NCBI RefSeq assembly: GCF_020536995.1
Contig: NC_068358.1
Span: 45,319,085-45,383,084 of the forward strand
Direction of reading: 5' to 3'
DNA length: 64,000 nucleotides
DNA from: Dreissena polymorpha
Lineage: Eukaryota; Mollusca; Bivalvia; Myida; Dreissenidae
Shown here: positions 10,808 to 21,534 of the stretch, piece by piece
How positions within the stretch are numbered: the stretch's first letter is position 1
How the letters are laid out: each line of letters opens with the position of its first letter
Notes under the pieces: generated by a model
The model's database searches: none
What the model saw: the letters and a program-made list of their open reading frames with translations, nothing else
What the model was told of the DNA's origin: nothing
Program-made: the position numbers and the translations under genes

Positions 10808-13800
10808 GCTTTAACGGCATCAAATTCATATAACAGCACAGAATAATCATGCAATAAATTATTAAACATAAAATATAAACATTATTTTACTAATTGCATT
10901 AGAAAAATGTTTATACAAACTTACAAGTAATGATAGTCCAGACCTTAAAACACTACCACTATTCAAATTCCATATTGTTGCCATATAGCACTGTGTAAAT
11001 TGAAAGTTGCATATTGTTACCTCATTGGTCGGTTATAAATACATTGTTTCTCTATATATAGTATTCGATTTAGACGAAAATAATAATTTACGTGGAATGT
11101 CATATTAGTTTTCCATTAAAACTTTGATCTTGCTGTGTGTGTTTATGGACGTTATTAATTATGTTATACTTATTTTTGTATTTCATTAAGAATTAGAACG
11201 TGTAGCCCTTTTTGTTAACTGTTTTTAGCAAACGATTCGCGGCTTAATAAGACACGGAAAATAGTTAAAGCGACACTTTTATTTAAAGGTTTAATGTGAA
11301 CAATATTAAATGAAACCTTTTTGGTATTAATATATTTTATTGACATGTTAAATTCGATACTTGAAAAGGTGTTTAGTCTTTAAAAAGATGTCGCTGATAT
11401 TGTTAATTTAAATAACTGTTAATATGCTTAATGTTGTGTAAGAAATTGAATAGTTTCACTGAGTTTTATTCCCGCCTAAAATCCGATATCGTAAAACGCG
11501 CAACGGTTAAGAATAAGGTCTAAATAAGTTTAAGTATTCAGATCTGAATATCAGCAGCTGTGCCAGCTGGGAGCCCCGTTTTGGCTTTAACAACCGCAAG
11601 CGAAACAACATACTTTTTTAAGTCTTGCACTTAGACTCCATGATCACAAGTATAGGTCCCTGCTGTGGCATATGGCACCATAGTGTTATTTAGTATTGGT
11701 CGGCACAGTATCTGATCATAACGAGACAATTGGTTTGTGCTGAACACAGGGGCAATAAAACCACAGATCTATCAATAAACAAGATTATTGAGATATCTTT
11801 TATTGAACACCGCGATAAAAATGCTCAAACCACGGACTCTAGATTACACGGATAAGAAACATGGCAACATTCTCAGAATCATCACTGCTATATGTGTAAT
11901 CACCTAACAATTCGTCTAAAAATAATTTATATATTTGAGTTAAAGACGATGCACTGTTGTATAAGTCTGAATAAACTATCTGTCTGCCTGTCTAAATCTA
12001 AGCCGTCATCGTCCCAGTGAAAAAAAAATCTGATTTTGATTAGTTGAACATGATGCCCTAATGTCAAAATACGAAATGACCCGCGTTACACCGACCGTGA
12101 TTTTCAAGAATCTTTAATAAATTGATAATTTAAGGTAAATAACATTTCATATAATTATACATAATTCCCTCGTTGATAATTAACAGCAAACGATGAATGT
12201 TTTTAACACCCATTTTATTTCAAGTATGCATGCAAAGCCGAATAAAATCGAGAGGGTCCGCTATATACGCTGTTTCATCATAAATTTAACACCCTTTCTG
12301 TGTTATAAACAAGAGCTGAAATAGTTAATTTATTAAGATTTATTTATAATAAGCTTTATTGATATGTTTCGTGAACAAAATACTACAATATATCATAAAA
12401 AATATAATAATCATGGCAAAGGAAATTCAATGGCCGGTTTCTAAACAAAAGCATAATCGCCAAGACCGTAGCATCAGTTCAGTGCGTTAGGAACGCGCGC
12501 TACTTTCTTCCGCCTTCATTCCTAAATAACTTTCGTTTTTAAACAATTTTTTTTCTATCGTATACAGAATTCTATTCTCCTAAGAAAGATGTATTTTTTC
12601 GGCGTAAGCTGTATTAAGCCAGCTTTTCACCCTGACTTGACCTTTGTAAGTGTCCAATAATATTCAAATAAAATTTTCCGCGGCTAGGTACGAATGAATA
12701 CACTTCATTTATTCCATTGGCTGATTTGAGTATAACACCAGAACATTGGAAACATATCCGCGTCTTTGTAACACTGTTTTACTGCATGAAACAATTTTAT
12801 CTCCAATGAAAAGGCTCAATAGATAGAACAGTTTTACAATCAATTTTCGACATAAATACAGTTTGTGCGTTCACCTTTTATTTTCAGAGAATTACCAGCG
12901 CAAAAGCGTTTATACTAAAGGCTGTATTTTCATATTTAGTACTTACTTGCATTGCATTTCAACCCGCGAGTTTTAGGGTCAATTCGCGGCCAGTGTGTGA
13001 AAGTCAGAGTGTATATACAGTTCATCACCGGAGTTCGCAGAAGGGGTTGCGATCTTTTCATTGAAGGAAAAAATTGGAATCTATGCTATTTTTGTCTGAT
13101 GGAGTAAATAGTTCGTTTAGTCGCTTTGTCGATATATAAATATTTTAGGCACAGCTGTTGCCTTGGTCGTGTACAGTTGGCGTAAACAAGCCGTCGTTTC
13201 AGCAGCAGAATTGTTACCTAACTTTAATGCATTGCATTCCAATCCGCAAGGTATCAAGGTCAGTTTGCGGTCAGTTGCAGAAATCTTTATATAAACGCCG
13301 TCTCGTAAACTTTGTGCACTTGAAGTCTGTTTTGATCAGAAAGATACTAAATAAAGATATTCGGCGATATTATTGTGGTATGTCAATCATCGATTTTTAA
13401 TATGTTTTCAACATTTGCATGATAAGGACCAATTTTGATAAAATTAATTAGAAATATTTATCCATTAAGACCAGTTTATTAAGCATGAGCACAATAATTC
13501 ACTTTACTATAATTATGCAATTAAATCAGATTTGAGTATTGCCGGCTGACCTATATGCACTCGTTTATTTTCATGTTTCTTGTGTTTTTCTATTCTGTAA
13601 ATATAGATATCAGAGTAATAATATCACATAAAGCAAAATAAGCCACAAAATCTGGCGCAACACCCCGTAATTGATTTGCTTGTGATGTAGCTAAGAACTG
13701 CGCAGAAAAAAGGCATCCGCTACTTTTTATCTCATTGCGATAACTTTTGATCGTTCATAAACATCGACCAAAATCAACGCCGTATATATTTTTTAAAGAT

Positions 13801-14225
13801 ATTTCTTGTTAAAACTGAACTCCAAATATAAACGCTACAAATTGGTATTAAGTACGAACATGTCAACCGTAAATCTAGATTCTAAAACTCCAAAACGGTA
13901 TGATATTTGAAAAAGTTAAAGTTATAACTCGCCGGGCTGTCGAAATCAGAAGAAAAACTTAATATATATTTATATATCTGTTTACTACGTAACGTAAGCT
14001 TTCTAATGATATATAATTTGTCAAAATCTGCCGAGAAATGAAACAATAATTCAACAAAAGACGTGAGTGGGTACATCAAAATGTATAACCTCGGCGCTTC
14101 GCTGTACGCGAATTGTACAAAATCGATAGCCACAATATGGTAAAACGCGCGGTGGTAAAACATAAAATGTGTATTTCTTGTGTTTATCTCGCTATAAATC
14201 CATTAATAACTAGAAATGGCGCGGC
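10808..14225. other. AT-rich stretch, no gene recognised
   Basis: About 3.4 kb with only short ORFs lacking recognisable motifs. It could hold the promoter and untranslated exon of RPL21 (minus strand), but no TATA box or pyrimidine start tract was assigned. Confidence 0.5.
12951..13300. repeat. Diverged direct repeat around GCATTGCATT
   Basis: GCATTGCATTTCAACCCGCG near 12951 and GCATTGCATTCCAATCCGC near 13229 begin two segments about 278 bp apart that share further blocks (GGTCA..TT.GCGG.CAGT). Probably an old tandem duplication. Confidence 0.4.
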
Positions 14226-14239
14226 AGAGGCCGACGCGT

Positions 14240-15281
14240 ATCCCCACGCCGCATGTTTGACCCAAGGGCGCCCCAGGGTTGATCATGGGGCCATGCATAG
14301 TTGAGATTGACTGTATTGTCATAAGAGAAGTTCAGTATCAATTAGAAGTGAATGGGTGTAAAAATAAAGAAGTTATAGTAAAAGGCAATTTTGGGAGGGT
14401 GTGGCCTATGTGGGCGGGGTGCCCCAGGGTTGGTAATGGGGCCATGCATAGTTGAGATTGACCGTATTGTCATAAGAGAGGTTCAGTATCAATTTGAAGT
14501 GAATCAGTGTATTAATGAAGAAATTATAGTAAAAGGCAATTTTGGGCGGGTGTGGTCTATGTGGGCGTGGCGCCCCAGGGTTGGCAACGGGGCCATGCAT
14601 AGTTGAGTTTGACCGTTTTGTCATAAGAGAGGTTCAGTATCAATTTGAAGTGAATCAGTGTAGAAATGAAGAAGTTAATGTAAAATAACCTAAATTTTTT
14701 TTATAGTAAATGGATTTTTTTGGTGGGTGTGGCCTATGTGGACGGGCGCCCCAGGGTTGGGATTGGGGCCATGCATAGTTGAGATTGACCCTAATGTCAT
14801 AACAAAAGTTCAGTATCAATTTGAAGTGAATCCGTGTAGAAATGAAAAAATTATAGTAAATGGAAATTTTTGGTGGGTGTGGCCTATGTGGGCGGGGCGC
14901 CCCAGGGTTGGGAATGGGGCCATGCATGGTTGAGATTGACCGTATTGTCATAGGTGAGGTCCAGTATCAATTTGAAGTGAATCGGTGTAGAAATAAAGAA
15001 GTAAATGTAAAATAACCTAAAAAAATGAGTGATAATTTCTGACGCGGCCCCACCCCAACCCCTATAACTTTTGACCCAGGGGTCAGATCAAAATTCCAAA
15101 TAGTGCACCGTCGCACATATGCTCATAGCTACCATGTGTGTAAATTTCAAGGTTCTAGTGCTTTTAGTGTAGGAGGAGATAGTGGCCAGGACGGACGGAC
15201 AGACGGACAGACGGACGGACGGACGGACGGCGGAGATCACCACAATATCCCCACCTTTTTTTCAAAAAGCGTGGGGATAAC
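14240..15281. mobile_element. Tandem-unit element, copy 2 (both ends visible)
   Basis: Starts TATCCCCACGC and ends GCGTGGGGATA, so the ends form an 11-bp inverted repeat. The body repeats the four 150-176 bp units and (GGAC)n tail of copy 1 at the window start, offset by 14351 bp, with very few differences. Identity stops at GGGGATAACAA on the right, so both copies appear to share the same right boundary. Related inverted sequence with the same CGCATGTTTGACCC block lies at 55041-55195. Confidence 0.75.
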
Positions 15282-16430
15282 AACGGGAATATACTAAAAC
15301 GTATATTTTTGAAAGAGGAATTAATAAGCAACAAGATAACGTATAAACCAATAAAATCGGATGAATAGTTTTTGCATAAGATTGAGTTTACTACAGTAAG
15401 GGTCAAATACTCGATTCATCTCCTAACAATATACACTCCGTGATACAACTGGTAGTTTTTACACACACATATTGGTTCCATTTAATTAAAGAGTACAGAA
15501 AGTTAAAAAGTGATGTGGTTTGTTGTACAACAACAATTGGTTATGTGTAACCTATTCAAAAAATAATTTCGTTCAAGATAATTCAATGTAATTCTATAAA
15601 CGACAAACACACGAAGACACACGAAGTGTGTTGTGTATGTTTATTTAAAAAAATGTACATAAGTGGTTTAAAAGCACAATTTTTACACATTTAAGAGGTA
15701 ATCGCTCACATATATGTCTAATTAATGATAATTTTATGCATTAGCAAAGATTTAACGAGAAAAACTGAAGTTTTAGCTGAACTCAATTTGCTATAGGAAA
15801 ACGACGGTAGCCGTTTAGACGTAAGCGGGGTAGCTTACGTCTAATTATTTGGACTAGCCAAGGGAGACAAGTAAACTCACATGGGGATAATGATTTATGA
15901 ATTGGAGCTATTTACAAACATTAAAGAGATAAAATCAAATTTAAATTTGATAACATATTGGTAATTACAAAATTATGCATTGGCAAAATAGTTATGGCTC
16001 ATTGGGAGTGACATTATAGTAGTTAACTGTTCTGATTTTGTACAACACACCGTGCTACTACCAACCGGAAATGGAAAAGAAAGTCTGCGCGTGCGCGTTT
16101 GTCATCATTAGACTGGTACTTTGGTTAACAACAAGTAAGCTATATTTAAGTCTTGAATGCAGTAGGGGGTTCGGTCATTAATCACACAGAAAAAAACATG
16201 TGAATACTTATATTTCACCTGACAATTCTTACGTATATTGAAAAATTATTTTATACAAATTTTAAGGAAAAGCAATTACTCATTTGTATACCGTTCTTTT
16301 ATGAGAGTGCTTTTCACCTTGAGAAAGTGTTTTTATTTCCATAATTTAAGTAAAAAACAATCATGAATAGGTAGGATGATATAAATAACCACTATTTAAC
16401 GAAATAACCAGCAATGAAATCCAATACCAA
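15282..16430. other. AT-rich stretch with one hairpin
   Basis: No gene seen. At 15815-15844 TTAGACGTAAGC and its complement form 12-bp arms around GGGGTA, followed by ACTAGCCAAGGGA. A similar CTAGCCAAGGGA lies beside the hairpins at 10702-10713, hinting at one foldback family. Confidence 0.55.
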
Positions 16431-16485
16431 CACCAACATACTCTAAATAAAGAGCACGAGCATACCGGATAAAGGTTAACTCGGA

Positions 16486-17150
16486 ACAGCTCTACAACAA
16501 CAGTGCTTACATGTGCATCACCGTGAATGGTAAGAAGCTGGAAAAAAAGACCACCTTCAAGTTATTGGGAGCAACCCTGTCCAATTCTGGTATCAGTACC
16601 GGAAAGGTTCAAACAAGAAATACTATGTCGACCGCAGCAATGGCCAGAGTAAGCAGGTAATGGACAAGCAGCTCTATGAGCTTTCGAACCAAGCACAGAC
16701 TACCGGTATACAAGTTCCTCGTAGTCTATATTCTTGAGTACGGCTGCGAGATCTGGACACTTCAAGCGGACACAAGACGATGGATAAAAACCTTTTAATA
16801 AAAGTGTGTAAGAAGACTGCTCCGCATCTCCTACATAAAGCACATGGCCAACGAGTATGCCCGAAACATGAAGCAGGACTTGTTTGCTTACAAAACCCAT
16901 CCTTAAAACGTCGAAAGCTGGATTGGTTTGGACGCGACAACTGGCACGACTCTCTGTGCAAGACTGTGCTCGAGGGCAAGCTAGATGGTGGGCGCAGTCG
17001 GAAGAAAAGCTGGATAGACAATGTGAAAGAGTGTACTTCCCTCCTCATGGGTGAGCTACTTCCAGCAGCACACAACAGACATGACTTGCAGATGGTCTCT
17101 GTGTCGTTGTCCCTAATTTCGGTCCGACCGGTCAAGGGAATGATGATAAA
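16486..17150 (+). pseudogene. LINE ORF2 3' part, broken
   Basis: Successive frames hold the C-terminal part of a non-LTR reverse transcriptase. FKLLGATLSNSGIS and then a block near 16705-16790 like YKFLVVYILEYGCEIWTL are followed, in another frame, by KRRKLDWFGRDNWHDSLCKT, VLEGKLDGG and KSWIDNVKE. The LxWFGHVxRxD and GxRxRGRPRxxWxDNI patterns are standard for the ORF2 tail of mollusc RTE-like LINEs. At least one frame change and in-frame stops break it. The 3' end runs into ATGATGATAAAG-type short repeats, common at RTE 3' ends. No endonuclease or RT core is present, so the copy is 5' truncated. Confidence 0.8.
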
Positions 17151-17414
17151 GATAATGATGAAGACACAGTATTTTGAATGCGTCATGAAAGTCGATGTAG
17201 AAAACATTTTTTAAACTTTCTCGTGAAAATCTTTTAAATTGTACATATTATAATAGTAAATTGACTACTTAAATGCTTCTTAATGAAGAGTACTTTTGTG
17301 ACCTTTTCGTTGTACTGACCAACCGAAGGTATTACGTGAACTTAAGTTAACCATACTTATTGTTAATTGCTTACTGGTGGGATTGAATGATTTGCAATGT
17401 ATATGTGAAGCTGT

Positions 17415-17603
17415 TTAATTTTCTCGTTCTGCGTATACTGAAGTTTTTTTATTTTGCAAGGTTAAACATTTGAAAAGTAGATGGTCTTGAAAGCTTTGTG
17501 CTGATGTCTGAGAATTAATTGTGATGAAAACTATAGAATCATCAGCAAACAGACTGTTGATGGGCGACCAGAAGTACAAGGGGTCTCGTTGACACACAAG
17601 CAA
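17415..17603 (-). pseudogene. LINE reverse transcriptase fragment (FADD box)
   Basis: A 62-codon frame reads INSLFADDSIVFITINSQT and then SFQDHLLF...NKKTSVYA. FADD followed by a hydrophobic strand, then a helix with LQ/FQ and a KTxV motif, is the RT palm active-site region of non-LTR elements. It runs opposite to the LINE tail at 16486-17150, so it is a separate insertion or an inverted piece. Only the palm fragment remains. Confidence 0.55.
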
Positions 17604-17959
17604 CTTGTTGTGAGATTAAGTTTCTGTGCAAGTTTATATTATGATCGACATTATAAAACGCCTAGATGTTTATCGTTCTAGTATTTGTGAGTTTAATGGG
17701 ACTGGTATTTTTGTGTGAAACTTATAAGTTGTTAAATTTACAAGTACCCAATACACAGAAAATTATACTACACATGTAAACGCCTTTCTTTTTTGTTTCG
17801 TAAAACTGTCAACAGTCAATCGAGTGGATTATATATGCACCGATATATTAATTGTTAACCACTACAACTATAAACAGGATTCACTTATCCAAAATTATCC
17901 ACTGGTTTAATGCTTGTATTTGAGTTTGAATATTTCTTGAATATGCGGGTGTGACTGTG

Positions 17960-18150
17960 TTCGCGGTGGCGTAGTCGATATGGAGTCCGTATAGCGATCA
18001 GGAGGACGATCCCCACTGTGGGAGTGTTCTTCAGATCGCCATCAAAGACAAAAAGTATTGAAATCGTTAAGGATCCGTTATTCCTTGAAGAGTCAAGGTG
18101 CGTCGATGCTCCAGAAGAGCCATGCTCTTAATGGGAAGAAGATTAGGTTA
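17960..18150 (+). mobile_element. tRNA-derived SINE
   Basis: The head has an A-box-like GTGGCGTAGTCGATATGG and a B-box-like GACGATCCCCACTGTGGGAG. The body has ATCAAAGACAAAAAGTATTG, like the AAAGACACCAAGTACTGG block of mollusc SINE cores. It is diverged from the copy at 20915-21108. Confidence 0.6.
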
Positions 18151-18826
18151 TCAACTCGTGCAGCAAATATTAATTGATTAAGGGGACTCATCAGTCGGTG
18201 ATTAATAGAGCTGCCATTCCATTCCGATGTTTTTGGGACACCTCATCCAGAAATGTATGTAAACAACTATTTCATTGTAATTTTTCGTTTAAAACGATGC
18301 GTTTGATTATATTGCCAGAGACTACGTCTCTGATATTGCCAAAGCCTAATCAACGCCCGTGTGTTAGATGTTTAGAGCGTTATCTTAGTAAGTAGTGATT
18401 TGTAGCCTGGCTTGTTGACATTTTTAACTTTCCAACCAGTCCAACATGGCTGAAAAGATGAATATTTTGTCAACATAATATGATTTCTTGCTTCAAAATG
18501 GTAAATTACACGTCTTTGACATGATCTTGGTTCGAAGTCTTACTCTTATTCGTATAATCTATAGTGTTTATTATTGCATGACATATGCTTTTGAGACCCC
18601 TAAATTGTGTTTAAGATAAATCACTATCATTGACAATTTTCAACTTTAGTCTTTATCAAAATACATTTCGCCTTCTTTTTTCTTATCATCATTTATTACC
18701 GGTATTTATATCAATATTCAATGTGATTGCGGTTTTAACTGCAAGTTTTTATCCAACACAAAAATATTTATAAGGATTGTTTTATTTTTTTACAATTTTT
18801 TTTTTACATAAAACTATTGTGAAAAT

Positions 18827-18945
18827 ACGGAGCTCAAGCATGTATTGAACCCACAACCTCCAGAGTGGTAGTCAGACATTCTAACTGGATTTCTTAAAAG
18901 CTAGCATAACAGCAAAGCTGTTGGAAGTGACCATAAATCACTACA
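18827..18945 (-). repeat. tRNA-like repeat, copy 1
   Basis: TACGGAGCTCAAGC, TTGAACCCACAACCTC and GAGTGGTAGTCAGACATTCT are shared with 19083-19203. On the minus strand the GGTTCAA block resembles a B box, so this is probably a tRNA-derived SINE head. Confidence 0.5.
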
Positions 18946-19082
18946 CACCCCCCTCTCTTAATGTTTCAATGCATCTGACACTTGGCTACAAGCGTCAACA
19001 GCTACACAAGCGGCTCCCTGAAACCAATTCACAAAGCTCAGACCCTTATTCACAGTTCATGTTTGCCTTGTCACCATTATTA

Positions 19083-19203
19083 TGGAAATACAGAGCTCAA
19101 GTTGGGCATTGAACCCATGACCTCAAGAGTGGTAGTCAGACATTCTAACCGCATCGCTAAATAGCTAGCTTTAAAAACAGAAGTGACCATAAATCACTAC
19201 AAA
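19083..19203 (-). repeat. tRNA-like repeat, copy 2
   Basis: Direct repeat of the block 256 bp upstream, sharing GAGTGGTAGTCAGACATTCT and GAAGTGACCATAAATCACTA. Same minus-strand B-box resemblance. Confidence 0.5.
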
Positions 19204-19325
19204 ATTGATTGAAATAAAAATAAAAAGTACATAAAACCATAATAAGTAGGAAAATCAAATGCAATCAATCCTTAGACTTTTAAATTGTACCATTTTGCTC
19301 CGTATCACATTTAAATTAATATATA

Positions 19326-20206
19326 CAGGGCTTTCCACAGGTCATTTAACGGTACTTCGCCGGAGCGCTTGAATTTCGAAATCAGAGTCCCCGGGGCGCT
19401 TGAAATTTTCCAATCAGTGTGTATTTTCATTAACTGCAACTGCATTCTTAAGATGAAAGCGATATCGACTTATCCGAAATTTGAGAGCCGATTTATGATC
19501 CTCTGTCAATTACGTCATGTATCTCTTTACCCACCTAAAGCCCGCCTTAAAGGCGGATCGTCGTAATGGAAAATCGATATTGGCCAATGAGAGCGCACGC
19601 TTTGAATGAGCGAACAACGCTCGTAGGAAGTCATACCTGCAGTAAGATTATGCAGAGAACGAGTGGCGTAATTTTCATAAGTGTGTGATTTTATGGCAGT
19701 TTGTTGGCTTTGTTTTCTAACACACTCATCAGTCCCTAGTGACCCTACGGTGTTTAACAAATTATCGTTTAATTAATAACGCACAACTGTAAATGTTTGG
19801 TCCGATTCACAAATGAGCATTATTAAATTTGTAATCCGAAACACGCTTTCAAATTTTAATGCTTACGCGACATGAACAGATTCTAGCGTCAAATAAACAG
19901 TGCTTTATCCATTGTCTCAATAAAAAGCTTGCGAAAATTATGCAGACATGTATGGGGAAAGGAATAATAATAAGAAGAAATTGATCGAGACGGGATTATG
20001 CGAGCTATGCGGGAAAGGGTTAAAACAATTTTGTGAATGTCGTTAGCAATGACTTTTTTGCTGTTTTTTCTTGAAGAGTCATAACGAACCGTCATAACGT
20101 CATTTCACTATACAAATAAAAAAAATACATATTGAGGGTGTAGCCCATCCATACCCCCCCTCAATGGCCCCGGGGCGTCTGAAAAAAAATCCTGTGGAAG
20201 GCACTG
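19326..20206. mobile_element. hAT-like MITE, TIR CAGGGCTTTCCACAGG
   Basis: CAGGGCTTTCCACAGG at the left and CCTGTGGAAGGCACTG at the right are inverted repeats (14 of 16). Flanks are AT-only (AATATATA / ATATATTA), so no clean duplication can be scored. The centre (about 19740-19960) is the reverse complement of the centre of the 8949-9789 MITE, with conserved blocks such as GACGCTAGAAT and CTTTTTATTGAGACAA. No ORF of note. Confidence 0.75.
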
Positions 20207-20209
20207 ATA

Positions 20210-20914
20210 TATTAAATTACCTTTATTGCAGCCATAGTATTTGTAGTTAATTTATAATGACACAGTTTCAGTTCTGTCTCTATTTAAAAATTTGCTTCCG
20301 TCGCAAAAATGCTGGAAAATGTCTGCTGCTAAACGCAGACAGGCTAGGACTTCCATTATCTGCATGCACGCCTAATATTTTACAATTGGTTGCACAACCT
20401 GTATCATCCGGAATTGACCGGAAAAGACGTTGTGAAGAGTTAACTCGCAGTTTTAATTGTGCAGGTGGTGATAGATTCTTAAAAGCCCATTAACACTCAA
20501 AATCAACAAATATTTTGTACAATATTTCGAAACATAAAGTTACACATATAAAATCAATGTTCCTTATAGCAAAAGTCAAAATTTCAACGCTAGATGTGGT
20601 CTGGTAACAGATTTCATGAATACAAAATGCTCATTATAATTGTTTTGTCACAATAAAATGTTGTTGAAAGAAAACAGCTCAAACAAATAAAATATTATTT
20701 TCATGCATTATTTAATAAAATTTTAATATGATGTAAGTGTTTAACATGCTTTTACAATTAATAACAAAATAAATTACACAATTTTTACTAGATTGCAATT
20801 CATTATTTCACAGTTTGTGACATATTGCCTTGCTAAGTAAGGGGCCTAAGGCTGCTTCCCAAAGCAGGAAAGAAATACAGCCTTTACTCATTTTTGTTTA
20901 CATGATTGTGTAAT
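20210..20914. other. Interval with no recognised gene
   Basis: AT-rich. The missing first coding exon of the USP gene could lie here or further left, but no sequence encoding an MTVR...ICNM-like start was recognised. Confidence 0.4.
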
Positions 20915-21108
20915 TTTTCTTTCTTTGCATACTGCCAACCGCTCTTTCGAGCATTATAGGCAGAGGGACATTATCGAGTCCGTTTCCTGGGAAGAACCAG
21001 TACTAGGTGTCTATGGAGGAGTTAATGAGAACGCACCCCGAGTGGGGTTCGAACCCACGAACTCCCGATCGCTAGGCGGACACCTCATCCACTACACACC
21101 GCGATCTC
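20915..21108 (-). mobile_element. tRNA-derived SINE, minus strand
   Basis: On the minus strand the head runs GCGGTGTGTAGTGGATGAGG, then CGGGAGTTCGTGGGTTCGAA (perfect B box GGTTCGAAC). A core with TAGACACCTAGTACTGGTTC and CCCAGGAAACGGACTCGA follows. The head is tRNA-like and the core resembles conserved metazoan SINE cores. It lies 350 bp upstream of the first visible USP exon. Confidence 0.8.
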
Positions 21109-21453
21109 GTAATGTCCAACTTGGCTCGGGAATATTTTATGCGATTGATTACATGACTTGTGCAATGTAAGATTTGGCAAGGGATTCCTATTTACAAGTG
21201 CAGATGTTCTGCAATTGAACATGTAGAAGGTCTGTTTTGGGTTCAGCATTTTGTCTGTAACAAAATTGTTAAGTCTCAAATTAATGTGAAGGCTCATAAA
21301 CTATATAAGATATTAACATGAAACTTCATTGATGATAAGATATAAATGAGTCAAAGTGCTTGATTTATTATTAGTCTGCATTTTTTCCGATAAAGACAAG
21401 TGAAACTGAAAGAAACAGTATACTGATTGTGAATATGCGTTTTCTCATTTTAG

Positions 21454-21534
21454 GGCAACAATCAAACGCAGTTGGAGAAGGAGATCGGCTTAGTGCAGTT
21501 GCCTGCCAATGAACACTACTTTGGACTTGTTAAT
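21454..21534 (+). CDS. USP46: USP exon a: LEKEIG...HYFGLVN
   Basis: TTTTAG acceptor, 27 codons, AAT|GTAAGT donor, phase 0. Encodes [20 protein letters not shown] followed by HYFGLVN, the segment just before the Cys box. Confidence 0.93.
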
